Below, one piece after another: positions 7,801 through 13,377 of a DNA stretch of 13,377 nucleotides (the stretch's first letter is position 1; each line of letters opens with the position of its first letter). The stretch is from Clostridiales bacterium (lineage in GTDB: Bacteria > Bacillota > Clostridia > Christensenellales > Aristaeellaceae). Location: NCBI GenBank assembly GCA_004556545.1, contig SFGO01000068.1, forward strand, positions 1 to 13,377, read 5' to 3'. Below the pieces are notes generated by a model, which was not told the DNA's origin, made no database searches, and was given only the letters and a program-made list of their open reading frames with translations. The translations under genes were made by a program, and so were the position numbers.

Positions 7801-9293
7801 ACGATACCGTCCTCGACTTTGCAGTATTTGCCGCTCAGATCGTTGATTTCCTGCAGATTGGTGCAGCGATCAAAAGCCCCGGAATCCAAATTGATCAGCG
7901 TGGACGGCAAAGTAATCGACTTTAGCCCGGTGCAGCCTTCGAAAGCCCCCCATCCAATGGAAGTCAAGCCTTCCGGCAGGGTGAGCGACGTCAGCTTTTC
8001 GCAATAGCCGAAAGCACTATCGCCAATATGGGTAACGCCCTTCGGCAGGGTGATCGACGTCAGTTTTTCGCAAGAGTAGAAGGCACTATCGCCAATCTGG
8101 GTAACGCCCTTCGACAGCGTGACGGACTTCAGGTTTTTGCAGTACGCGAAAGAAGAACCTTCAATTGTGCTTATGCCCGTTGGGATCACGACCTCCGTAA
8201 TCCGCTCATTTCCCTGAAAAAAACCAAAGGGAATCGACGTAATTCCTTGCTCCAGCCGGATACTGCCGGAAACGGTGCTCAGCAGCGCAACGAGCTGGGT
8301 GCCATCCGCGCTGTAAACAATGCCGTCTACGGTTTTTACATCGCTTCCGTTCACTTCCCGCAGGTTCGGACATCCGCCGAACGCCCCTCCTTGTAGGATG
8401 GCGCTCCTTCCCTTCAGCGTGACGGAAATCAGCTGACGGTTGGATGAAAACGCTCCCCTTCCTACAGAAGTCAAGCCTTCCGGAATTGTCAGGCTGGTCA
8501 GTCCCGTACCACTGAAGGCATTGTATTCCACCGTCTGCAGACCTTCCGGCAGCGTGATCTGCAATAAACGTCTGCATCCATTAAAAGCATAGCCTCCTAT
8601 TTTCGTCAGGCTTTCCGGAAACGTAATCTGAGATAAACGATTGCAGGAAGAAAAGGCCGATTGCCCTATTTCCGTCAGGCCTTCCGGAAGCTGAACCCTT
8701 TGCAGACCGGTGCAGTTGTTAAAGGCAGATTCACCGATCTTCGTTATTCCCTTCGGAAAAACTACGCCTGTAATCAAAGGGTTGCTTTGGAACAGGCGGG
8801 CGGGAATTTCCGTCACGCCTTCCGCAATGTGGATTTCGCCGGAGGCAGACGCCAGCACGGCAACAAACTCCGTCCCATCCGCGTTATAGACGACTCCATC
8901 CAAAATTTTTACGCATCTGCCGCTCTTGTCCACAAAGCTGGCCAGACTGCTGCAGTAGTCAAAAACGTTTTTTCCCAGCGTCTTCAAGGTAGCAGGCAGC
9001 GTAACGGAGGTCAGGTTATAACAACCGTTGAACGCCTTGTCCCCGATTTTCGTCACACCCTCGGGAATCACAACGCTGGTCAGCGTGCCGCAGCTGGCGA
9101 AGGCGCTGCTGCCGATTTCCGTCACGCCGTCGGGGATCGTGACGTCGCCGCCGGGGCCTGTGTATTTCGTCAGCACGCCGTCGGTGATCTGGAAGCCATC
9201 ATCCGTACTCTCGGCGGCGGCCGCGGCGCACAGCAACGTCAGCACTGCGGCGCATAATAAAAGAAGAAGACAAAACCTTTTCCCGTTTTTCAT
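1890..9293 (-). CDS. Giant secreted BspA-like leucine-rich-repeat protein (2467 aa)
   Basis: Residues 1-27 form a Sec signal peptide: a basic start (KNGKR), a long Leu/Ala core, and probable cleavage in the AAAAA run before ESTDD. Nearly all the rest is TpLRR/LRR_5 repeats of about 23 residues (IGxxAFxxCxxLTSVTLPEGLTx). Five segments each end in a cap-like motif (RGYAGSTAQ or YARTWAQENG type) near residues 880-903, 1208-1232, 1563-1587, 2303-2325 and at the C terminus. Thirteen DGxVY/DGxLY hairpin inserts punctuate the arrays. Two non-LRR linkers carry CPEC (about 928) and CSVC (about 2353). I see no LPXTG, SLH, dockerin or transmembrane anchor, so it may be secreted or held non-covalently. 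Family members are surface or secreted binding and adhesion proteins, but no ligand can be inferred here. The start is supported by AAGGAG 11 bases upstream. It has its own promoter at 9400-9428 and no functional link to its neighbours. Confidence 0.95.
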   Translation of the reverse strand: MKNGKRFCLLLLLCAAVLTLLCAAAAAESTDDGFQITDGVLTKYTGPGGDVTIPDGVTEIGSSAFASCGTLTSVVIPEGVTKIGDKAFNGCYNLTSVTLPATLKTLGKNVFDYCSSLASFVDKSGRCVKILDGVVYNADGTEFVAVLASASGEIHIAEGVTEIPARLFQSNPLITGVVFPKGITKIGESAFNNCTGLQRVQLPEGLTEIGQSAFSSCNRLSQITFPESLTKIGGYAFNGCRRLLQITLPEGLQTVEYNAFSGTGLTSLTIPEGLTSVGRGAFSSNRQLISVTLKGRSAILQGGAFGGCPNLREVNGSDVKTVDGIVYSADGTQLVALLSTVSGSIRLEQGITSIPFGFFQGNERITEVVIPTGISTIEGSSFAYCKNLKSVTLSKGVTQIGDSAFYSCEKLTSITLPKGVTHIGDSAFGYCEKLTSLTLPEGLTSIGWGAFEGCTGLKSITLPSTLINLDSGAFDRCTNLQEINDLSGKYCKVEDGIVYSKDGTKILMVLTTCTGDVRIADGVKEIAASAFTGRSGITSVTLPDSVTQLERNTFSDCSDLQSVILPKTLESLPWGIFSGCQKLTDVSLPAGLKTMEGYAFQNCGSLREITLPEGLQSIGIGTFLDCRSLTSVTLPASLESLQTGVFGGCTGLTDIQDLSGKFLKNIDGIVYSADQTRIVTVLASVSGNVEFAEGIMEIPMGLFDGNTRITGVVIPEGVTRLDWLAFRNCVNLETVQLPESLTRIEEEVFEGCQNLTGITLPAGLEYIGMEAFAECGRLSSITLPAGLQYNEPMAFRNCNGLTELQDLSGRFYQTVDGIVYSADGSEAVLALATVSEDVQIMEGVTSIAAYALAGQEKIVSVLLPDSVLEINSTAISENVLIRSSATAYARTWAQENGRQWEHDVHTIAALPAVEATYTEPGKTEGSYCPECGKVLAEQEDVPALGEKDFTFTKNSIGATVTAYKGKSTEVHIPSVLGGKPVTKIAEKAFYSDLRITGMHIPASVAEIEEFSFYQCRALDTITVNAESPYYTVEGNVLYTKDMTTLVRAGNVLEDGDLHVPSTVTYIAAGAFSDNKTLQELWIPASVQFINGTNSCGSFCRNFRRFHIDEGNTQYASPDGALYNRTVTQLFLVPEAIGTYRVPDSVTSIADCAIGGTYYGSTTTLDVTMPEKLAFTGNCMFQWMRGTVTFLNPKIRFGEKCFMSSQDSVIIRGYAGSTAQTYAKTKGIQFEDIEAGLAFQYTTDDTGATVTGYTGQGGAVEIPSMLGGKPVVAIGDNAFNGNETITSVTMPDSVTTIGQRAFYDCKALKQLTLPENLTDIGAYAFSGCTALQNVTLPGKLATIAEHAFDYTGLTAIHIPASVTMIGQRALSQNYDLLKITVDEANTVYCAEDNVLYNKDKTTLIRAGSGLSGDWSIPFGVKTVEAMAFWNCWTLETLRIPATVQSIGQIDMLGGCCEKLSAIVVDAANPVYASLDGALCSNDGTVLYYLPENIGTYTVPDSVTRIANGAIQFTTSRQEGLNLTLPESLSVIENGNFSFIHGVFTFLNPNLKIGSDWFMDCNAEKVVIRGYAGSTAQALAEEKNFAFEDLTISAQFQYTVDDTGTTITGYTGQGGTMEIPSMLGGKPVVAIGGRAFQMPDATIRTDITAVILPEGLQSIGWAAFWGCAGITSIEIPDSVTEIGWAAFETCTALAQVTLPQNLTQISDSLFHNCPLTEIDLPQGITRIGDYAFRDTGLTAIVIPEGTLSIGKCAFEGCSELSAVTIPSSVTEIGESAFANCPKLAPLDEILPEKLTKVIDGVVYNADGTQIIGILPTLSGEVRIADGITVIPQWLFADNTSITSVILPNSIKTIEWGAFSGCTSLAQIEFPEGLLTIGDFAFSSTGLTTVVLPSTLTTFGEGVFDGCTKLANIEDKSSKFLKVVDGIVYNVDGTQIISVLESCTGEVRIAEGVTEIPAWLFNGNSQITSIVIPEGVTKIGNNAFSYCENLTSVTLPSTLTTLGEDVFNGCIKLANLEDKSGKFLKVVDGIVYNVDGTQIISVLESCTGEVHILEGVTEISEDLFRGRTGITSIYLPDSVTAIDAWAFAYCENLKTVELPAGLERLEDYTFWFCESLEQINLPSSLKSIGGCAFLGNALKEIELPEGLNVIGRRAFERNPLTFIRIPASVTQIEEGAFAGCSALKNLQNDSSVVLLQENGVLYNGDGTVLIGRMADMPAEVVLKEGLLSIPMNFFMAENITSIVIPDSVTSVGYSVFRGCRQLTEVRLSECLTVLESGMFDECTQLGELYVPSAVTSIDPTAIPDTTVIRSEPDAYARTWAQENGYVWQCAQHGETVIVEPAVPATRKHTGMTAKIQCSVCGAVISEPEEVPVFDGKVMKLPTALKSVQRETFLNLPAECFVLPDGCLVIGERAFADCKELKLVEIPSSVVAIAENAFEGCGEGVVIVTPKGSAAERFALAHGITVTSDEP
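3152..3550 (-). repeat. Perfect 90-bp direct repeat, 309 bp apart
   Basis: Bases 3152-3241 and 3461-3550 are identical over all 90 positions. The copies lie exactly 309 bp (103 codons) apart, in frame, in the LRR gene, and encode the DGIVYNVDGTQIISVLESC insert. Similarity continues more weakly over the following roughly 80 bases (3242-3320 with 3551-3629). Identity at third codon positions points to recent duplication or gene conversion. Confidence 0.95.
4403..5510 (-). repeat. 40-bp exact repeats marking a 356-codon module duplication
   Basis: Bases 4403-4442 and 5471-5510 are identical and lie 1068 bp (356 codons) apart. They encode the module start IPSMLGGKPVVAIG. Each follows a FQYTxDDTGxTxTGYTGQGG segment and a cap motif, so the whole segment was probably duplicated. 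A third, more diverged copy (IPSVLGGKPVTKI) lies near 6345-6385. Confidence 0.9.
7981..8118 (-). repeat. Two tandem 69-bp LRR units
   Basis: Bases 7981-8049 and 8050-8118 are head-to-tail copies differing at 9 of 69 positions by direct comparison. Each encodes one 23-residue LRR of the IGDSAFxxCEKLTSxTLP type (about residues 392-438). They show the basic unit by which the array grows. Confidence 0.9.
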
Positions 9294-9385
9294 GGTTCAA
9301 AGCACTCCTTGATTCTGGGAATTTTTGGGGGACATTTTGCTTTTAGGCCAAAAAACGATGATCCGGAGCCCTTTTGACCGTTTGC

Positions 9386-9397
9386 TCCATGCATGGA
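9386..9397. promoter_or_regulatory. Palindromic operator candidate TCCATGCATGGA
   Basis: This is a perfect 12-bp palindrome. It lies 2 bases downstream of the -10 element of the proposed LRR promoter, so it would cover the transcription start. That is a typical repressor position; the binding protein is unknown. Confidence 0.4.
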
Positions 9398-9399
9398 AC

Positions 9400-9428
9400 A
9401 GTTTACCATTTTTCCCTGCCGAAATCAA
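9400..9428 (-). promoter_or_regulatory. Probable sigma-A promoter of the LRR gene (extended -10)
   Basis: On the minus strand, TTGATT (9423-9428), a 17-base spacer, and TAAACT (9400-9405) preceded by TGG give an extended -10 arrangement. Each hexamer matches consensus at 4 of 6 positions. Transcription would start near 9392, leaving about 100 bases of leader before the ATG at 9293. Confidence 0.55.
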
Positions 9429-9449
9429 TCATTTCCCATGAAATCCGCC

Positions 9450-9470
9450 GTTTTTTCGCCCCGAAAAAAC
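9450..9470. repeat. AT-rich inverted repeat between the divergent promoters
   Basis: GTTTTTTCG (9450-9458) and CGAAAAAAC (9462-9470) form a perfect 9-bp inverted repeat with a CCC loop. It ends 11 bases upstream of the -35 box of the ribosomal promoter, where an UP element or regulator site would lie. No T tract follows on either strand, so it is not a standard terminator. Confidence 0.5.
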
Positions 9471-9481
9471 CGACAAAACGT

Positions 9482-9510
9482 TTGACAGCAGGCGCTTAAC
9501 GTGTTATTAT
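9482..9510 (+). promoter_or_regulatory. Strong sigma-A promoter of the str operon
   Basis: A perfect TTGACA (9482-9487), a 17-base spacer, and TATTAT (9505-9510, one mismatch from TATAAT). The start should be near 9517, giving a leader of about 110 bases before rplGB. This near-consensus promoter shows that the operon is transcribed independently here rather than only by read-through from rpoBC. Confidence 0.88.
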
Positions 9511-9540
9511 GTTATGGTTGTCCGCAATCTGTGTTTTGTG

Positions 9541-9587
9541 TGCCCGTTTTGCGCGATAAAGGCGCTGAACCGGCACGGAAAACGGCA
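9541..9587 (+). promoter_or_regulatory. Structured leader of the rplGB-str operon
   Basis: CCGTTTT (9544-9550) pairs with AAAACGG (9579-9585), extendable past a bulge by TG/CA. Inside, GCGC (9551-9554) pairs with GCGC (9562-9565). The first gene product belongs to a kink-turn RNA-binding family, so feedback binding to this leader is possible but is inference. A kink turn is not evident by eye. Confidence 0.35.
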
Positions 9588-9627
9588 GGAAAACGCTGCG
9601 GCCATTCCGGAAGGAGGCGAACCCTGA

Positions 9628-9897
9628 ATGGATCAGGAACTGCAAAACGCGGAAAAGCGCGTGGTCGGCACCAAGCAGGTGCTTCGCGCCCTCAACGGCA
9701 GCAATGCCGCTCGGGTCTTTCTGGCGAAGGATGCAGACGGTTTCATCTATCACCGGATCAATTCCCTGTGCGAAGAAACCAAAACCCCTGTCACGATGGT
9801 GGATACCATGCAGGAGCTGGGAAAGCTCTGCGCCGTCAGCGTCAAAACCGCGGCGGCGGCCGTGCTGAAGGAAGCGCGGCATACCAAGGAACTATAA
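9628..9897 (+). CDS. rplGB: L7Ae/L30e-family kink-turn RNA-binding protein (YbxF-like)
   Basis: This is an 89-residue, single-domain L7Ae/L30e/Gadd45-family protein. The N-terminal VVGTKQVLRALN (about 12-23), the central strand and acidic pair RVFLAKDAD (about 29-37), and the C-terminal TPVTMVDTMQELGKLCAVSVKTAAAAV block (about 53-79) match B. subtilis YbxF/RplGB. That protein binds kink-turn RNA; its exact cellular role is not settled. The position also fits: in Bacillus it lies between rpoC and rpsL. Here it is the first gene after a strong promoter, with a minus-strand gene where rpoC would be expected. The start is supported by AAGGAGG 10 bases upstream. A hairpin containing the stop codon separates it from rpsL by 52 bases. 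Confidence 0.92.
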   Translation: MDQELQNAEKRVVGTKQVLRALNGSNAARVFLAKDADGFIYHRINSLCEETKTPVTMVDTMQELGKLCAVSVKTAAAAVLKEARHTKEL

Positions 9898-9925
9898 AGC
9901 GTCTTTGGGTTGGACGCTCTTATAG
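9892..9925 (+). promoter_or_regulatory. Hairpin spanning the rplGB stop codon
   Basis: CTATAAAGCGTC (9892-9903) pairs with GACGCT-C-TTATAG (9913-9925), giving a 12-bp stem with one bulge and a 9-base loop. The rplGB TAA stop (9895-9897) lies inside the 5' arm. No T run follows, so it suits a processing, attenuation or translation-coupling element better than a terminator. Confidence 0.55.
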
Positions 9926-9949
9926 CACATCAATCTCGGAGGTGTTTCC

Positions 9950-10324
9950 ATGCCCACGATCAATCAGTTGATCCGCAAGGGACGGCAAAAGGCAGCCAAC
10001 CGGTCTACGGCTCCTATTCTGCAGGGATGCCCGCAGAAGCGCGGCGTGTGCCTCAGCGTAAAGACCACGACCCCCAAAAAGCCTAACTCCGCCCTTCGTA
10101 AGATCGCCCGTATCCGTCTGACCAATCAGATCGAAGGTACGTGCTACATTCCGGGCATTGGCCACAACCTGCAGGAGCACAGCGTGGTGCTGATCCGCGG
10201 CGGTCGTGTTCGCGACCTGCCCGGCGTTCGTTACCACATCATTCGCGGCGCTCTTGACACGGCTGGCGTTGCCAAGCGGATGCAGGCCCGTTCCCTGTAC
10301 GGCGCTAAGCGGCCCAAGAAGTAA
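9950..10324 (+). CDS. rpsL: 30S ribosomal protein S12
   Basis: S12 sits at the decoding centre of the 30S subunit and controls tRNA selection accuracy. The 124-residue protein has the canonical MPTINQL start, the short CPQKRGVC form (Cys27, Cys34) without the insertion seen in B. subtilis, the decoding loop TTTPKKPNSALRK (Lys43 and Lys44 in PKKPN), IPGIGHNLQEHSVVLIRGGRV, DLPGVRYH and a GAKRPKK tail. Position 88, lysine in most bacteria, is arginine (codon CGC at 10211-10213); this change is a known streptomycin-resistance substitution. Asp89, the site methylthiolated by RimO in other bacteria, is present. IEGTCYIPG is a variant of the usual IEVTAYIPG. GGAGGT 6 bases upstream fixes the start. 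It is the second gene of the str operon, followed by an unusually long 268-base gap before rpsG. Confidence 0.98.
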   Translation: MPTINQLIRKGRQKAANRSTAPILQGCPQKRGVCLSVKTTTPKKPNSALRKIARIRLTNQIEGTCYIPGIGHNLQEHSVVLIRGGRVRDLPGVRYHIIRGALDTAGVAKRMQARSLYGAKRPKK

Positions 10325-10340
10325 GCCGTTTTTGCGCGGA

Positions 10341-10573
10341 GGGTTTGCAGTGTAACTTTGGAGTGGGCGCAGGAGCCTCGCGGCCAGCGGCGCAACCCAA
10401 ACGCTGCCGCACACAGGAACACCGCGTGACTTTCCCACCAGGTAGGGGTAAGCCGGAATGAGTAGCTTTTGCCCGCAGGGAGCGGCTGGCCGACAGCCGT
10501 CAAAAGTCTGTACCCGAAGCGTCTGAACGCATCTTGAGTCCCTTACATCTTACTGAGGCGGTCAGAGACCGCC
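10341..10573 (+). ncRNA. Structured intercistronic RNA element between rpsL and rpsG (unassigned)
   Basis: The 268-base gap (10325-10592) has no credible gene but dense complementarity. GTGGG 10363-10367 pairs with CCCAC 10434-10438 around two hairpins: GCGG-c-CAGCG 10380-10389 with CGCTGCCGC 10402-10410, and GGAACAC 10416-10422 with GTG...TTCC 10426-10435, which competes with the outer stem. GGGTA 10446-10450 pairs with TACCC 10511-10515, enclosing CTTTTG/CAAAAG (10466-10471, 10501-10506) and CGGCTG/CAGCCG (10483-10488, 10494-10499). GCGT/ACGC follows at 10519-10530, and a perfect 7-bp stem GGCGGTC/GACCGCC at 10557-10573 lies just before the rpsG ribosome binding site. In E. coli, S7 represses its own operon through a shorter S12-S7 gap, so autoregulation is one reading. 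An embedded independent small RNA is another. I do not recognise the family. Confidence 0.5.
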
Positions 10574-10592
10574 CAACGAAGGAGGAAATCAA

Positions 10593-11063
10593 ATGCCCCG
10601 TCGTGGATTTATCCCCAAGCGCGAGGTTCTGCCCGATCCCGTACACGGGACTACGGTTGTGACCAAGCTCATCAATCAGATCATGCTGGACGGCAAGCGC
10701 GGCACTGCGCAGCGCATCTGCTACAGCGCCTTTGACACCGTCGCCGAAAAGACCGGCAAGAGCGCGGACGAAGTGTTCAACGCCGCTCTGGCCAACGTCG
10801 CTCCCCAGCTGGAAGTCAAGGCCCGCCGCGTGGGCGGCGCCACCTATCAGGTGCCTATCGAGATCCGTCCCGAGCGCCGTCAGACCCTGGCGCTGCGCTG
10901 GCTGGTGGAATTCAGCCGCAAGCGCGGTGAAAAGACCATGGCCGAGCGCCTGGCCGGCGAAATCATGGACGCTGCCAACAACACCGGCGCGGCTGTGAAG
11001 CGCAAGGAAGAAATGCACCGTATGGCCGAGGCCAACAAGGCGTTCGCTCACTATCGCTGGTAA
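10593..11063 (+). CDS. rpsG: 30S ribosomal protein S7
   Basis: S7 nucleates assembly of the 30S head by binding the 3' major domain of 16S rRNA and lines the E site. The 156 residues match the usual length. The MPRRGFIPKREVLPDP start, the INQIMLDGKRGTAQ helix, the beta-hairpin region VKARRVGGATYQVPIEI (about 75-91), RRQTLALRWL and the HRMAEANKAFAHYRW end are all canonical. AAGGAGG lies 7 bases upstream. In E. coli S7 is the autogenous translational repressor of the str operon, binding the rpsL-rpsG gap; the long structured gap just upstream here makes similar control plausible. It is third in the operon, followed after 72 bases by fusA. Confidence 0.98.
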   Translation: MPRRGFIPKREVLPDPVHGTTVVTKLINQIMLDGKRGTAQRICYSAFDTVAEKTGKSADEVFNAALANVAPQLEVKARRVGGATYQVPIEIRPERRQTLALRWLVEFSRKRGEKTMAERLAGEIMDAANNTGAAVKRKEEMHRMAEANKAFAHYRW

Positions 11064-11078
11064 GCAGCGCCTTCCCCT

Positions 11079-11113
11079 GGACGCGGGCGCGTCCCCCACA
11101 CATCTTAATGTGT
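11079..11113 (+). promoter_or_regulatory. Paired hairpins between rpsG and fusA
   Basis: Two compact stems lie in the 72-base gap: GGACGC/GCGTCC (11079-11084, 11089-11094) and ACACAT/ATGTGT (11098-11103, 11108-11113), each with a 4-base loop. The second ends 7 bases before the fusA ribosome binding site. No T run follows. They may tune the relative expression or processing of S7 and EF-G. Confidence 0.5.
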
Positions 11114-11135
11114 ATCTGAAAGGAGACCCTCATCT

Positions 11136-13208
<2,073 letters not shown>

Positions 13209-13212
13209 TCCA

Positions 13213-13241
13213 AATCAAAGCAGCAATGCTTCAAATTGATT
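13213..13241 (+). promoter_or_regulatory. GNRA-capped hairpin between fusA and tuf
   Basis: AAGCA (13218-13222) and TGCTT (13227-13231) close a GCAA tetraloop, with an outer stem of AATCA (13213-13217) and TGATT (13237-13241). There is no T run, so transcription should continue into tuf. It may be a processing or stability element. Confidence 0.45.
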
Positions 13242-13278
13242 CTACTATCCCTATCCGACAACAAGGAGGAACACTCAA

Positions 13279-13377
13279 ATGGCGAAAGCGCATTTTGAAC
13301 GTACCAAGCCCCATGTAAACATCGGCACCATCGGTCACGTCGACCACGGCAAGACCACCCTGACCGCCGCCATCACC
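13279..13377 (+). CDS. tuf: Translation elongation factor Tu, 5' part only
   Basis: EF-Tu delivers aminoacyl-tRNA to the ribosomal A site as a ternary complex with GTP. Only the first 33 codons are in the window; the frame stays open at the right edge. MAKAHFERTKPHVNIGTIGH followed by VDHGKTTLTAA is the canonical N terminus, with the P-loop GHVDHGKT at about 19-26. AAGGAGG lies 9 bases upstream. The position directly after fusA is the classic str operon order. Confidence 0.98.
   Translation, partial: MAKAHFERTKPHVNIGTIGHVDHGKTTLTAAIT

Noticed and set aside
9205..9293. Lipoprotein signal in the LRR protein (cysteines in the hydrophobic core)
   Set aside because: The residues before each Cys are Leu, not the small residues required of a lipobox, and an AAAAA run gives a better ordinary Sec cleavage site.
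9450..9470. Bidirectional terminator between the divergent promoters
   Set aside because: The T and A tracts lie within the arms and no T run follows the hairpin on either strand.
9501..9971. Plus-strand open frame overlapping rplGB in another frame
   Set aside because: It covers the promoter and runs out of frame through the conserved L7Ae-like gene; its composition is Arg/Gly-rich without a domain.
9920..10438. Minus-strand open frame opposite rpsL and the following gap
   Set aside because: It lies opposite S12, resembles no family, and ends with no supporting signals.
10459..10527. A 22-codon open frame with an ATG inside the rpsL-rpsG gap
   Set aside because: The upstream GTAGGGG is a weak and distant ribosome binding site, and the frame runs through paired arms that suggest RNA structure rather than coding.

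Overview
The window suggests a spore-forming, fairly GC-rich Clostridia-type Firmicute (an anaerobic gut lineage such as Oscillospirales would fit, but this is inference). The reasons are: an unmistakable SpoIIID next to an MreB/Mbl-family gene, the adjacency known from Bacillus subtilis; an L7Ae-like rplGB (ybxF) gene heading the str operon, a Firmicutes arrangement; strong AAGGAGG-type ribosome binding sites; and a very large secreted BspA-like leucine-rich-repeat protein of the kind common in gut anaerobes.

Layout. Bases 1-250 hold no credible gene but contain a cluster of hairpins, the last followed by a T run, probably the 3' end of a plus-strand unit that lies off the window. Bases 276-9293 are all minus strand, transcribed right to left: a 2467-residue secreted LRR protein (1890-9293), then spoIIID (1517-1786), then the MreB/Mbl homologue (375-1406). 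Factor-independent terminators follow spoIIID and mbl, and a strong hairpin without a T tract separates the LRR gene from spoIIID. Bases 9294-9627 form a divergent promoter region: a probable extended -10 promoter with a palindrome at its start site drives the LRR gene leftward, and a near-consensus TTGACA-17-TATTAT promoter drives the ribosomal operon rightward. Bases 9628-13377 are the plus-strand str operon: rplGB, rpsL, rpsG, fusA and the first 33 codons of tuf.

How the genes work together. The right half is core translation: S12 and S7 of the small subunit, EF-G, EF-Tu and a small kink-turn-binding L7Ae-family protein, co-transcribed from one strong promoter. Every junction in this operon carries a hairpin, and the rpsL-rpsG gap is an unusually long 268 bases with extensive potential RNA structure. 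That gap is the best candidate for an undescribed or unassigned RNA element. The left half joins a mother-cell sporulation regulator and a cell-shape actin homologue with altered active-site motifs to an unrelated large surface or secreted repeat protein.

The points most worth a second look are the structured rpsL-rpsG RNA, the natural arginine at S12 position 88 (a streptomycin-resistance position), the divergent MreB/Mbl motifs, the separation of the str operon from rpoBC, and the clear signs of recent internal duplication in the giant LRR gene.
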